Assembly: GCA_002422945.1 (NCBI GenBank)
Contig: DITW01000047.1
Location: 1-14,520 of the forward strand
Source of the DNA: Sphingomonadales bacterium UBA6174
GTDB taxonomy: Bacteria > Pseudomonadota > Alphaproteobacteria > Sphingomonadales > Sphingomonadaceae
DNA: 14,520 nt
Direction: 5' to 3'
In this document: in pieces, positions 6,759 through 14,124 of the stretch
Position numbering within the stretch: the first letter of the stretch is position 1
How the letters are laid out: each line of letters opens with the position of its first letter
Program-made: the position numbers and the translations under genes
Notes under the pieces: model-generated
What the model was told of the DNA's origin: nothing
Seen by the model: the letters and a program-made list of their open reading frames with translations, nothing else
Database searches by the model: none

Positions 6759-7559
6759 ATGACTGCCGAACTTGAAATCTATGATCGCGACTTGCTTCGC
6801 CGCCATCGCGACCGCGCGGCGCATCTGCCTGCGGATATGCGGTTCTTGCTGCGACAGGTCGAAGAGGATGTAATCGAGCGCATCGCCTTTGTTCAACGAC
6901 CATTTCAGCGGGCATTATTGATCGGCGCGGCGGATTCGGCGTTGCCGGAATGGCTGAAGGCGCAGGGGATTTCGGTCGAATGTTGCGATTCCAGTGAGAT
7001 ATTCGCGCAAAGGGCAGGGATGAAATGCGTTGAGCCTGATCGGTTGTTCGATCTGGCCGGGGGCTATGATTTGGTGATTGCCCCGGGTGGGCTGGATCTC
7101 GTCAATGATCTGCCCGGCATGCTGGTGCAATGTCGACGGCTGATGACGCATGATGCGATGTTGATCGGCGCGATGGCGGGGGCGGGTTCGTTGCCGCTGC
7201 TGCGGGATGCATTGCAACAGGCGCAAGAGGCGGAAGGCCGGGCGGCATCGCCTCGGCTCCATCCGCAAATCGACGTGCGCGCGGCGGGCGATCTCTTGTC
7301 GCGCGCAGGTTTTGTGCAGCCGGTGGCCGATTCCTTTGGCGTGGAATTGCGCTATCGCGATGTGGCGGACCTGTTGGCTGATATACGCGCGCATGGTGGC
7401 GGAAACGCCCTGATCCGGCGTGATCCTCGTCCCTTTGGCAAGCAGGGCTATCGCGCCTTGGCGGCAGCGCTTGCGACTCATGCTGCCCCGGACGGACGGT
7501 TTAGCGAGCGGGTGGAGTTGCTCACCATCACCGCATGGACGCCTGCCAAGCCCGTCTAA
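6759..7559 (+). CDS. NDUFAF5/BioC-like class I methyltransferase-fold protein
   Basis: The product has 266 residues from the ATG at 6759. The layout is that of the alphaproteobacterial NDUFAF5-related family: N-terminal IYDRDLLRRHRDRAA, then a Rossmann-like core, YDLVIAPGGLDLVNDLPGMLVQCRRLM (DLVI...L-x-W/D-V-x-DLP-type motif), GAMAGAGSLPLLRDAL, and a C-terminal half with RYRDVADLLADIRAHG. In mitochondria NDUFAF5 acts in complex I assembly as an arginine hydroxylase on NDUFS7; in bacteria the role is unproven. The SAM-loop motif I reads ALLIGAADSALP rather than D-x-G-x-G-x-G, so SAM binding by the usual loop is doubtful. Earlier ATGs at 6708 and 6753 are possible; none has a good ribosome-binding site. 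It is divergent from comF and convergent with mutT (4-nt overlap). Confidence 0.85.
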   Translation: MTAELEIYDRDLLRRHRDRAAHLPADMRFLLRQVEEDVIERIAFVQRPFQRALLIGAADSALPEWLKAQGISVECCDSSEIFAQRAGMKCVEPDRLFDLAGGYDLVIAPGGLDLVNDLPGMLVQCRRLMTHDAMLIGAMAGAGSLPLLRDALQQAQEAEGRAASPRLHPQIDVRAAGDLLSRAGFVQPVADSFGVELRYRDVADLLADIRAHGGGNALIRRDPRPFGKQGYRALAAALATHAAPDGRFSERVELLTITAWTPAKPV

Positions 7560-7963
7560 AGCAGGGCGTCGAGCAGGCCGATCAATGGGCGATCGGCAGG
7601 TGGCATCTCGATCGAGAACATTTGCGCGGGCGTGACCCATTGCATCCCCGACGCATCCAGCGGCTTGGGTGTGCCCTTCCATTTGCGCAGGACAAAGAGC
7701 AGCAACAACAAATGCCGGTCACCCAATGGCTCGCTCGCGAAGCAGGCGGGTGCAAGGCAGCTATGATCGACGATGATGTCGAGTTCTTCGGCAAGTTCGC
7801 GGATGATGGCGGCTTCCGGCGTTTCGCCATTTTCCACCTTGCCGCCGGGAAACTCCCATAAACCGCCCATTTGCTTATGCGCGGGTCGTTGTTGCAACAG
7901 CACGCGCCCCGATGTGTCGGCCAAAGCGGCGGCAACAACGATGAGTAAAGGTTGCTGCGGCAT
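7556..7963 (-). CDS. mutT: MutT-type Nudix hydrolase (8-oxo-dGTP diphosphatase)
   Basis: The product has 135 residues, the usual MutT length. The Nudix box is complete in its catalytic acids: from Gly41, KVENGE, then TPEAAII, then REL-AEEL, with Glu56, Glu59 and Glu60 as metal ligands. The last Gly of the consensus is Asp here, a common variant. The flanking RVLLQQRPAHKQMGGLWEFPGGK matches MutT, which hydrolyses 8-oxo-dGTP and prevents A:T to C:G transversions. The start is uncertain: ATGs at 7978, 7975 and 7963 are in frame and none has a strong ribosome-binding site. I prefer 7963, where MPQQPLLIVVAAAL matches the usual MutT N-terminus. Its end overlaps the convergent methyltransferase gene by 4 nt. 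Confidence 0.9.
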   Translation of the reverse strand: MPQQPLLIVVAAALADTSGRVLLQQRPAHKQMGGLWEFPGGKVENGETPEAAIIRELAEELDIIVDHSCLAPACFASEPLGDRHLLLLLFVLRKWKGTPKPLDASGMQWVTPAQMFSIEMPPADRPLIGLLDALL

Positions 7964-8032
7964 TAATTTTCTCATCATAGTAAAGTCTTAACCTGTAGGT
8001 GGCAATGAGGGCTCGGGACATAGGGATATATG

Positions 8033-8221
8033 ATGATGCTGATACGGTGGCTAGGCCGCGTTGTATATGCGCTGCGCAACAATCGCGGTGGTACAGCGAT
8101 TGAATATGGGCTGATCCTGTCACTGATGGTGATCGTGATGCTGTCAGCTTTGGGTGATTTTGCGAAGTCATCGGTCAGAATGTGGACGAGTGTTGCGGGG
8201 CAGGTGAATAAAGCCAGCTGA
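8033..8221 (+). CDS. Flp/Tad-type pilin, divergent copy (flp-1)
   Basis: The product has 62 residues. The prepilin motif reads NNRG|GTAIEYGLIL: cleavage after Gly19 puts Glu at +5 and Tyr at +6, the Flp pilin signature, followed by a hydrophobic helix (GLILSLMVIVMLSAL). The tail (DFAKSSVRMWTSVAGQVNKAS) differs strongly from the other two copies here. Tandem ATGs lie at 8030 and 8033; AGGGA (8022-8026) is 6 nt from the second, so I chose it. Flp subunits are processed by a TadV/CpaA-type peptidase and assembled by the Tad machine in the inner membrane; none of those genes is in the window. The gene starts 69 nt from the divergent mutT start. Its difference from the pair downstream suggests a minor pilin or pseudopilin-like role. 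Confidence 0.88.
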   Translation: MMLIRWLGRVVYALRNNRGGTAIEYGLILSLMVIVMLSALGDFAKSSVRMWTSVAGQVNKAS

Positions 8222-8246
8222 TCTGCCAATAAATCTGGTGAAAAAA

Positions 8247-8259
8247 TATCTGCCAGATA
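8247..8259. repeat. 13-bp palindrome, TATCTG-C-CAGATA
   Basis: It is an exact inverted repeat with 6-bp arms, located 26 nt after the flp-1 stop and 119 nt before the flp-2 start. The minus strand reads TATCTGGCAGATAT, which matches 13 of 14 bases of the site at 8554-8567. A related half (ATCTGG, 8233-8238) lies just upstream. It could be a regulator site for the pilin genes; nothing proves this. Confidence 0.4.
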
Positions 8260-8377
8260 AAATGAGGGTCAAATTAAATATTTCTACACTTATCGGTGCT
8301 AATTACAAAATGATCCAAACCCTTAAGCAAGGTGTGGAGTTGGGAACTACTGAAGCTTGGAACCTAGGAGTAGCGTA

Positions 8378-8548
8378 ATGTATTTCATTCGTAAAATGGT
8401 TAAGAACACCAAGGGCGCAACGGCTATTGAATATGGTCTGATTGCCGCACTGATCGCTGTTGCAGCCATCACCGCCATGCAGGGTTTGGGCAATAGCATG
8501 AAGAAGACCTTCACCAATATTTCGACCAACCTCAACACCGCAGGCTAA
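8378..8548 (+). CDS. Flp/Tad-type major pilin candidate (flp-2)
   Basis: The product has 56 residues. The processing site is NTKG|ATAIEYG, cleaved after Gly13 with Glu18 at +5 and Tyr19 at +6. A hydrophobic helix follows (GLIAALIAVAAITAMQGLG), then the polar tail NSMKKTFTNISTNLNTAG. The start is fixed by AGGAG at 8366-8370, 7 nt upstream of the ATG. It has the strongest ribosome-binding site of the three pilin genes, which fits the major subunit of an adhesive Flp pilus. It lies in an AT-rich pocket 156 nt after flp-1 and is followed by its own terminator (8589-8620), so it is probably a monocistronic unit. It is a close paralogue of flp-3. Confidence 0.93.
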   Translation: MYFIRKMVKNTKGATAIEYGLIAALIAVAAITAMQGLGNSMKKTFTNISTNLNTAG

Positions 8549-8553
8549 GCCAA

Positions 8554-8567
8554 TATCTGGCTGATAT
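8554..8567. repeat. Second copy of the TATCTGGC-GATAT motif
   Basis: It reads TATCTGGCTGATAT and lies 5 nt after the flp-2 stop and 94 nt before the flp-3 start. It differs by one base from the reverse complement of the site at 8246-8259. The placement relative to each downstream pilin gene is parallel, which argues for a shared regulatory site or for duplication of the intergenic segment. Confidence 0.35.
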
Positions 8568-8588
8568 AATTGCCGCGAAAATAGAAGG

Positions 8589-8620
8589 GGGGTCGGCGCT
8601 GGAAGTTCCGGCCCCTTTTT
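8589..8620 (+). terminator. Rho-independent terminator after flp-2
   Basis: GGGGTCGG (8589-8596) pairs with CCGGCCCC (8608-8615, one G-U pair) and is followed by five T (8616-8620). The stem is GC-rich and lies 40 nt after the flp-2 stop. Its stem sequence is nearly the same as that of the next terminator. Confidence 0.75.
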
Positions 8621-8660
8621 AATGCGGCTGCAGCCTATAGCGGAAATTGGGAGTAGGCAG

Positions 8661-8828
8661 ATGTTGCATTTATTACATTTATTGCGGGAAACAAAAGGCG
8701 CGACAGCTATTGAATATGGCTTGATATCAGCGCTTATTGCTGTTTCCGCTATTGCGGCCATGCAGGGTGTGGGCAATAGTATGAAAAAGACTTTCACGAA
8801 TGTCTCTACGAATTTGAGGGCTTCCTGA
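8661..8828 (+). CDS. Flp/Tad-type pilin paralogue (flp-3)
   Basis: The product has 55 residues: MLHLLHLLRETKG leader, then ATAIEYG with Glu at +5, the helix GLISALIAVSAIAAMQGVG and tail NSMKKTFTNVSTNLRAS. By my count 37 of 43 aligned residues from TKG onward match flp-2, with only conservative changes in the helix, whereas many codons differ. That pattern fits an older duplication kept under selection on the protein. The start is the ATG at 8661, with GGGAG (8649-8653) 7 nt upstream; an earlier in-frame ATG at 8622 would run back into the flp-2 terminator. It ends before the shared terminator at 8861-8900. Its expression may differ from flp-2 because the leader and upstream region differ. Confidence 0.92.
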   Translation: MLHLLHLLRETKGATAIEYGLISALIAVSAIAAMQGVGNSMKKTFTNVSTNLRAS

Positions 8829-8860
8829 TTCAAGGTAAGCAATTTGATAAATCGTGATAC

Positions 8861-8900
8861 AAAAAAGGGGTCGGCATGGGATGTGCCGGCCCCTTTTTTT
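8861..8900. terminator. Bidirectional terminator between flp-3 and the M48 gene
   Basis: Six A (8861-8866) precede the arm GGGGTCGGCA (8867-8876), a 7-nt loop, the arm TGCCGGCCCC (8884-8893, one G-U pair) and seven T (8894-8900). It therefore has a U-tract on both strands. It should stop flp-3 transcripts from the left and the M48 protease transcript, which ends at 8920, from the right. Confidence 0.85.
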
Positions 8901-8919
8901 ATTTCGTCCTGACCAGTCT

Positions 8920-10386
8920 TTATTTGCGATAGACGATCAGCTTCAACTTTTGACCCGGTGTCAATTTGGCATTGCTGTCGAGGGCGTTGAGCGTCAGAAA
9001 ACGTTCGAGCTTATAGTCTGTATAGGCCATGCGGCCCGACAATGTGGCCGGGGTGTCGCCTGCTTTCACAGTCACGATGTCAACTTCACGCGGTTTGATG
9101 GCGGCGGCCTCGGCATCGGTGATCCGGGTGAGGCTGTTGACCAATGGGCCAAGCGGACCGACACCCTGACCCGCCGGGGCGATTGTCAGGAAATGATAGG
9201 CGGCCTGTCCGAAATCAAAGGCCGTGACCACGACATCGACCTGCCCAGACGAGGTGTTGGCCCGCGCGCTGGCCTGTGCGGCATTGATGCCGTTGATTTT
9301 GGTGGTGGTGATCTCGCTATATTGGATCTGGGTGTTGCCGCCCACTGATTTGAACACCGCATCGATATGGCCAGCCAGGCCGTTGGCAGGCATTTTTCCG
9401 GCGGAAAATTGTGCCTTGCCGCCTGTGCCGTTGATGGTGACGGCATCGCTGCCATTGATGATGTTATAGCCGGTGGGTGCGGTGAACTTCAGTTTCAGCA
9501 CCGGGTGGATGAATTGCTGTCCAACCACCAGCCCTTCCTTCGGGTCATCATCATAGAGCATGCCATCAAGCATCGAGATGAACACATCGCGGTTACGCAA
9601 GCCCTGACCCGCCGGAATACCGGTGGTGGCGGCCTGTTTGCGCGCGCGGATGACCCGGTCGGCACTATTGGGGTGGGTGCTGGTCCATGTGGGTATGTTG
9701 CGGGTTTGGCCCGTCACCTTGCCGTCCAAAGCGGTCTGCGCACCAAGTGCAGCCAGCATGTCGGACGCGGCCAGCGGATCATAGCCGCCACGCGCCAGAT
9801 AGGCGACGCCAAGATCGTCAGCCTGATATTCCTGCTTGCGTGAAAAGCCGAGCGTATACAATTGCGTGCCATAGCCCGCCAATTGGCCAAGCGTGCTGTT
9901 GCCGGTGAGAATGCCGACACCTGCCGAGAGAATCTGGCCGATGGTGGAGGTGGTGTTGCGCTTTGCCGAATGGCGGGCGGCGACGTGGCCGACTTCATGG
10001 CCCATGACGGAGGCCAGTTCCGCCTCGTCGTTCATCAGCGCCAGCAATTGCCGCGTGATATAGACATAGCCACCGGGAATCGCGAACGCGTTGTTCACCG
10101 GCGAATTGAGCAAGGTGATCGTGAAATCGCCCTCGGCATTGGATAGGCCCGATTGGACCGAGATTTTTTTGCCGACCCGCGTGACATAATCGGCCTGTGG
10201 GCCGGTGTAAGGCCCGCCATATTCCGCGAGCAGATCCGGATGATATTTCGCGCCCTGCGCCTTTTCCGATGCGGAAATCGAGCGTGGCGTCGATGCCGGG
10301 GTGGATTTTGCATCGCCTTGGGGTGCATAGCTCGCGCCAATGGCAAGGGCGATGGCGGTGCAAGCGATCAGGCCGTTGCGCATCAT
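8920..10386 (-). CDS. Periplasmic M48 family metalloprotease with C-terminal LysM-like domain
   Basis: The product has 488 residues. A signal peptide (MMRNGLIACTAIALAIGASYA) directs export. The M48 catalytic core shows HEVGH at 130-134 and the third zinc ligand Glu186 in RKQEYQADDLGV, with the usual FAIPGGYVYITRQLLAL strand-helix before it and the WTSTHPNSADRV segment after it. A middle region of unknown fold follows, and residues about 435-488 resemble LysM (VKAGDTPATLS ... LNALDSNAKLTPGQKLKL), which would bind peptidoglycan. BepA/YfgC-like M48 proteins assist outer-membrane protein assembly and degrade misfolded ones; a similar role is likely but inferred. GGAG lies 9 nt before the ATG. It is 26 nt downstream of comEC on the same strand, so the two are probably co-transcribed, ending at the bidirectional terminator. 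Confidence 0.93.
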   Translation of the reverse strand: MMRNGLIACTAIALAIGASYAPQGDAKSTPASTPRSISASEKAQGAKYHPDLLAEYGGPYTGPQADYVTRVGKKISVQSGLSNAEGDFTITLLNSPVNNAFAIPGGYVYITRQLLALMNDEAELASVMGHEVGHVAARHSAKRNTTSTIGQILSAGVGILTGNSTLGQLAGYGTQLYTLGFSRKQEYQADDLGVAYLARGGYDPLAASDMLAALGAQTALDGKVTGQTRNIPTWTSTHPNSADRVIRARKQAATTGIPAGQGLRNRDVFISMLDGMLYDDDPKEGLVVGQQFIHPVLKLKFTAPTGYNIINGSDAVTINGTGGKAQFSAGKMPANGLAGHIDAVFKSVGGNTQIQYSEITTTKINGINAAQASARANTSSGQVDVVVTAFDFGQAAYHFLTIAPAGQGVGPLGPLVNSLTRITDAEAAAIKPREVDIVTVKAGDTPATLSGRMAYTDYKLERFLTLNALDSNAKLTPGQKLKLIVYRK

Positions 10387-10412
10387 ATCTCACTTCTCCT
10401 CAAACGAACGCC

Positions 10413-12653
10413 TTATTGATATGTGACGAACCATGAATGACGGCTGACGGTCAAGCCGGAGGGAGAGGTTTTTTCTGCGGCACGTTGCCACGGATGGTCT
10501 CCTTCGCGACTTTCCCCCTGTCGGATCGATGGCGGCGAAAGCGACAGCGCCGCCCCGCCCAAGGTTTCAAGCGCGGGACGGTCCCAACGCAGCCAGCGCG
10601 GCGCACAGGCAGCAGGCAGCCGACGTGGCGCTATGACAATGTCCAATTGCCGACAATATCGCCGCATTTCATCCCATGGCAGCAAAATATCCGAGCGGAT
10701 AAAGCCGATGGTCCACGTCCGCCCATCGCGATGCAACCGGGTGGTGCAGGCATCGCGGGAGCAATGGACATCGTGACGGTCTTGCAGGTCCGCGAGGCCC
10801 TGGGTCAGGCTGTCGGTAGGCATGCCTGCGCCTTCGGCCAATGTCGTGCGCATATAATCCCCGGCGCGACCCCGTAATAAGGCTACCGCATTATCATCAA
10901 GCCGCAGCAACACATGCCGCCCATCGCGGGTTACCAGCAGATCGGGGGCAGGGGCCAAGGCCGTTAACACCGCACCCGCCGCCACGGGCAGCACGCCAGC
11001 CCATCGCCAGCGTGTCTGCCATAATAAAAGCCACAGCCCGCCGCCGATCATCAGGGCAAAGGCCGGGCGTCCCATGCTTGGCAGCATCAACGTCGCGCCG
11101 GGCAGGCTGGCGACCTTGTGCGCAAGGGCGAGCAGCAGGGAAATGCTCTGTTCCACCGCCCACCATAATGGCGCGCCAAGCCCGAACAGGTCCAGCAACA
11201 GTGCGGCCGCCTCTAAAGGCATCACGATGAAGGTGGTGAGCGGGATCGCGACGATATTGGCGAGCGCACCATAAAGTCCCGTCCGGTGAAAATGATAAAG
11301 GACGATCGGCATCAACATGATTTCGACCGCAAGGCCGGTGAGGATCAGGCCCAATATAATGCGGGCCATTTTAGCGATGAACGGCTCTTCTCGTCTGGCA
11401 AGCAGCGCCTTGACCTTGGGATGTTCATGCAAGGCGACAATCGCGATAATGGCGGCAAAGCTCATTTGAAAGCTGGGGCCGATCACGGATTCCGGCCATA
11501 AGGGCAGCACCAACAGCACCCCGGTTGCCACCAGCCGCATGCTGAGCGCGCGTCGTCCAAGCGCCATGCCGATGAGGATCAGCAGCGCGGCAATACAGGC
11601 GCGGACCGCCGGGACCTCTGCGCCGGTCAGCAAGGTATAGCCAATGGCGGTCAAGGCGGCGATCCCGGCGCCGATAATCGGGATCGGCAGGCGAAGCGCG
11701 ATCCGCTGGCTCAATGCCAAAAGCGAGGTGGTGAGCAGCACGGTCGCGCCGACCACCGCGCTGATATGCAGGCCGCTGACGGACAGGAGATGGGCAAGGC
11801 CGCTTTGGCGCATCGCATCGGCGTCACCCGCTGGCATTTGCCCCGCATTGCCGGTGGCCAGCGAAATGGCGACGCCGCCTGCCGCGGGGCTGAGTTTGTG
11901 GGTGATATGATCGGCGATGCTGGCGCGCAACGGGTTGAGAATGTGATGAAGCGTCCGGCGTCCGGGCGACTGGATCAGGCGCGGCGGATCGAGCATTGTC
12001 CCGGTGGCGCCCAATCCTTGAAACCATGCGACCTGTTGAAAGTCATAACCACCGGGCAAGGAGGCAGACGCGGGCGGCACCAGTCGCGCCCGCACCTGCA
12101 ACACGCCGCCGATAATATCCGGGGGCGGTGCGAGGCTATGGTTCAGGCGCAGCTTTTCAGGCAGGTCTGGGCGATGCAGCGGAGCCAGCAAATAGCGCCA
12201 TTTTTCATTAGCAGCGCGATATTCGACGGCGATCACGCGGGCATCGAAGTTGGTGACAACGGGCCGGGCAAGGACGCGGGCAGCGACATGTTCCGCCCGA
12301 AACCAGATCAGCGCGAGACCAAGGCTGGCCGCTACCCCGCTTATTATAAGCGCGCGTCCCAATAATCGGCTGTGTCCGATGGAGATGCCCAGCCCGCACA
12401 TCGCGGCAAAGAGGCAGAGCAACGCATACCAATCGGTGCGATGGGGCAGGATGAACCAGCCAATGATGCCGATCCCCATAAAGACCGGCAGCCATAAGGG
12501 GAGTTGGTGTCGTTCGGCGGCAAGTTGGGCCTCAAGCGCGGCGAGGCTGTTGCCGATTGCACGGGGGATAAAGCGGGAAATACGATTGCATGCGTTGAAC
12601 AGTTCCATCGCGATGAAAAATGGTCTAGGTGCGCGCTGTTCTGTTTCAAACAT
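10413..12653 (-). CDS. comEC: ComEC family DNA-uptake channel protein
   Basis: The product has 746 residues. An N-terminal membrane segment pair (about 52-120) leads to a soluble DUF4131-type domain (about 130-230), then the competence membrane core with the hallmark SGLAHLLSVSGLHIS (about 284-298) and many hydrophobic helices to about residue 560. The C-terminal domain starts LLVTRDGRHVLLRLDDNAVALLRGRAGDYM and lacks the HxHxDH metal motif of full Rec2-type proteins. This is the form common in alphaproteobacteria, as I recall. ComEC forms the inner-membrane channel that takes up single-stranded DNA. The ATG at 12653 has no strong ribosome-binding site; an ATG at 12608 is the alternative. It is divergent from gltX with a 26-nt gap and is followed by the M48 gene. 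Confidence 0.94.
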   Translation of the reverse strand: MFETEQRAPRPFFIAMELFNACNRISRFIPRAIGNSLAALEAQLAAERHQLPLWLPVFMGIGIIGWFILPHRTDWYALLCLFAAMCGLGISIGHSRLLGRALIISGVAASLGLALIWFRAEHVAARVLARPVVTNFDARVIAVEYRAANEKWRYLLAPLHRPDLPEKLRLNHSLAPPPDIIGGVLQVRARLVPPASASLPGGYDFQQVAWFQGLGATGTMLDPPRLIQSPGRRTLHHILNPLRASIADHITHKLSPAAGGVAISLATGNAGQMPAGDADAMRQSGLAHLLSVSGLHISAVVGATVLLTTSLLALSQRIALRLPIPIIGAGIAALTAIGYTLLTGAEVPAVRACIAALLILIGMALGRRALSMRLVATGVLLVLPLWPESVIGPSFQMSFAAIIAIVALHEHPKVKALLARREEPFIAKMARIILGLILTGLAVEIMLMPIVLYHFHRTGLYGALANIVAIPLTTFIVMPLEAAALLLDLFGLGAPLWWAVEQSISLLLALAHKVASLPGATLMLPSMGRPAFALMIGGGLWLLLWQTRWRWAGVLPVAAGAVLTALAPAPDLLVTRDGRHVLLRLDDNAVALLRGRAGDYMRTTLAEGAGMPTDSLTQGLADLQDRHDVHCSRDACTTRLHRDGRTWTIGFIRSDILLPWDEMRRYCRQLDIVIAPRRLPAACAPRWLRWDRPALETLGGAALSLSPPSIRQGESREGDHPWQRAAEKTSPSGLTVSRHSWFVTYQ

Positions 12654-12679
12654 CCCATGATTAGTGCGAGGTCAAGCGC

Positions 12680-14107
12680 GTGAGCGCAAGTGAAAATTCT
12701 TCAACGATTGTAACACGTTTTGCCCCGTCGCCCACTGGCTTTTTGCACATTGGCGGCGCGCGTACCGCGTTGTTCAACTGGCTGTTCGCCCGTCATCATG
12801 GCGGCAAATTTCTTTTGCGGATCGAAGATACCGACCGCGCGCGTTCGACCCAGCCCGCGATTGACGCCATTCTGGACGGCATGCGCTGGCTCGGGCTTGA
12901 TTGGGATGGGGAGCCAGTGTTCCAGTTCGCCCGCGCTGATCGCCATGCCGAGGTCGCGAACCAGATGCTGGCCGCAGGCCATGCCTATCGTTGCTATGCC
13001 ACGCCCGAAGAATTGGAAGCGATGCGTGCCGAACAGCGCGAAAAGAAGCTGCCGATGCGCTATGACGGTCGCTGGCGCGATCGCGATCCGTCGGAAGCCC
13101 CGGCGGGCGCGCCGTTCGTCATTCGGCTGAAGGCGCCGCGCGAAGGGGCCGTCACCATCCATGATCGGGTGCAGGGCGATGTCACCGTGCAAAATGCCGA
13201 GCTGGACGACATGATCCTGCTGCGGTCGGACGGGACGCCGACCTATATGCTCGCGGTGGTGGTCGACGATCATGATATGGCCGTGACCCATGTCATTCGC
13301 GGCGACGATCACCTCAATAACGCGTTTCGTCAATTGACGATCTATCGCGCGATGGGCTGGCCGGAACCGGTATATGCCCATGTGCCGCTCATTCACGGTG
13401 CCGATGGCGCGAAATTGTCCAAGCGGCATGGCGCACTCGGCGTCGAGGCCTATCGCGACGAAATGGGGATGCTGCCCGAGGCGGTGTGCAATTACCTGCT
13501 GCGTCTCGGCTGGGGCCATGGCGATGATGAGTTCATCAGCCGCGAAGATGCGATCCGCTGGTTTGATATCGGTCAGGTCGGCAAGGCGCCATCGCGTTTC
13601 GACCAAAAGAAGCTTGAACATCTGAACGGCCATTATATCCGCGAGTCGGAAAATGCCCGGCTGGCGACCTTGGTGCGACCCGATGTCGAGGCCCTTTTGG
13701 GGCATGAATTGACTGATTCCGAGGCGGATGTGTTGCTACGCAGCATGGAATTCATCAAGCCACGCGCTAAAAATCTCAAGGAAATTGCTGCATCTGCGCT
13801 GTTTTTGTTCCGCAATCGCCCAATTGCCATGGACGAGAGCGCAAAAGCACTGCTAGACGATCCATCGAAGACAATCCTTGGACTCGTTTTCGCAGCTCTT
13901 GAACCGGTCGCGGACTGGACGGCGGACACCCTTGATGGGGTCATTCGTCAGGTCGCCGAAGCGCAGGAGTTGAAGCTTGGAAAGGTGGCGCAACCGTTAA
14001 GGGCGGCGCTGACGGGCCAAGCTACAAGTCCGGGTATTTTTGACGTATTATTGCTGCTCGGACGGGATGAAAGCCTCGGCCGCATCAGCGACCAGATGAC
14101 GAATTGA
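12680..14107 (+). CDS. gltX: Glutamyl-tRNA synthetase
   Basis: The product has 475 residues, normal for a bacterial GluRS. The class I motifs are present: FAPSPTGFLHIGGARTAL with the HIGH-type motif (HIGG, 23-26), and GAKLSKRHG with the KMSKS-type motif (KLSKR, 245-249). The tRNA-binding insertion and the helical anticodon-binding C-terminus (about 310-475) follow. The single Cys at 105 means no zinc-finger cluster. It charges tRNA-Glu with glutamate in the cytosol, and many alphaproteobacteria have two GluRS genes, so this may be one of a pair. The start is GTG at 12680, with GAGG 8 nt upstream. It is divergent from comEC and 17 nt upstream of gltA, so read-through into gltA is likely. A long minus-strand frame over it is a codon shadow. 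Confidence 0.97.
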   Translation: MSASENSSTIVTRFAPSPTGFLHIGGARTALFNWLFARHHGGKFLLRIEDTDRARSTQPAIDAILDGMRWLGLDWDGEPVFQFARADRHAEVANQMLAAGHAYRCYATPEELEAMRAEQREKKLPMRYDGRWRDRDPSEAPAGAPFVIRLKAPREGAVTIHDRVQGDVTVQNAELDDMILLRSDGTPTYMLAVVVDDHDMAVTHVIRGDDHLNNAFRQLTIYRAMGWPEPVYAHVPLIHGADGAKLSKRHGALGVEAYRDEMGMLPEAVCNYLLRLGWGHGDDEFISREDAIRWFDIGQVGKAPSRFDQKKLEHLNGHYIRESENARLATLVRPDVEALLGHELTDSEADVLLRSMEFIKPRAKNLKEIAASALFLFRNRPIAMDESAKALLDDPSKTILGLVFAALEPVADWTADTLDGVIRQVAEAQELKLGKVAQPLRAALTGQATSPGIFDVLLLLGRDESLGRISDQMTN

Positions 14108-14124
14108 TCAGGGTGGAGACTGTT

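Noticed and set aside
6915..7682. 255-codon minus-strand frame over the methyltransferase gene
   Set aside because: It is antisense to a supported gene and crosses the methyltransferase/mutT junction; the Arg/His/Pro-rich composition shows a shadow.
8260..8377. Possible CtrA site upstream of flp-2
   Set aside because: TTAA occurs, but no second TTAA at 7-nt spacing, so the CtrA consensus is not met.
12701..13705. 334-codon open frame on the minus strand over gltX
   Set aside because: It lies wholly inside a clear gltX and has the His/Arg/Gln-rich make-up of a GC-rich codon shadow, with no recognisable domain.
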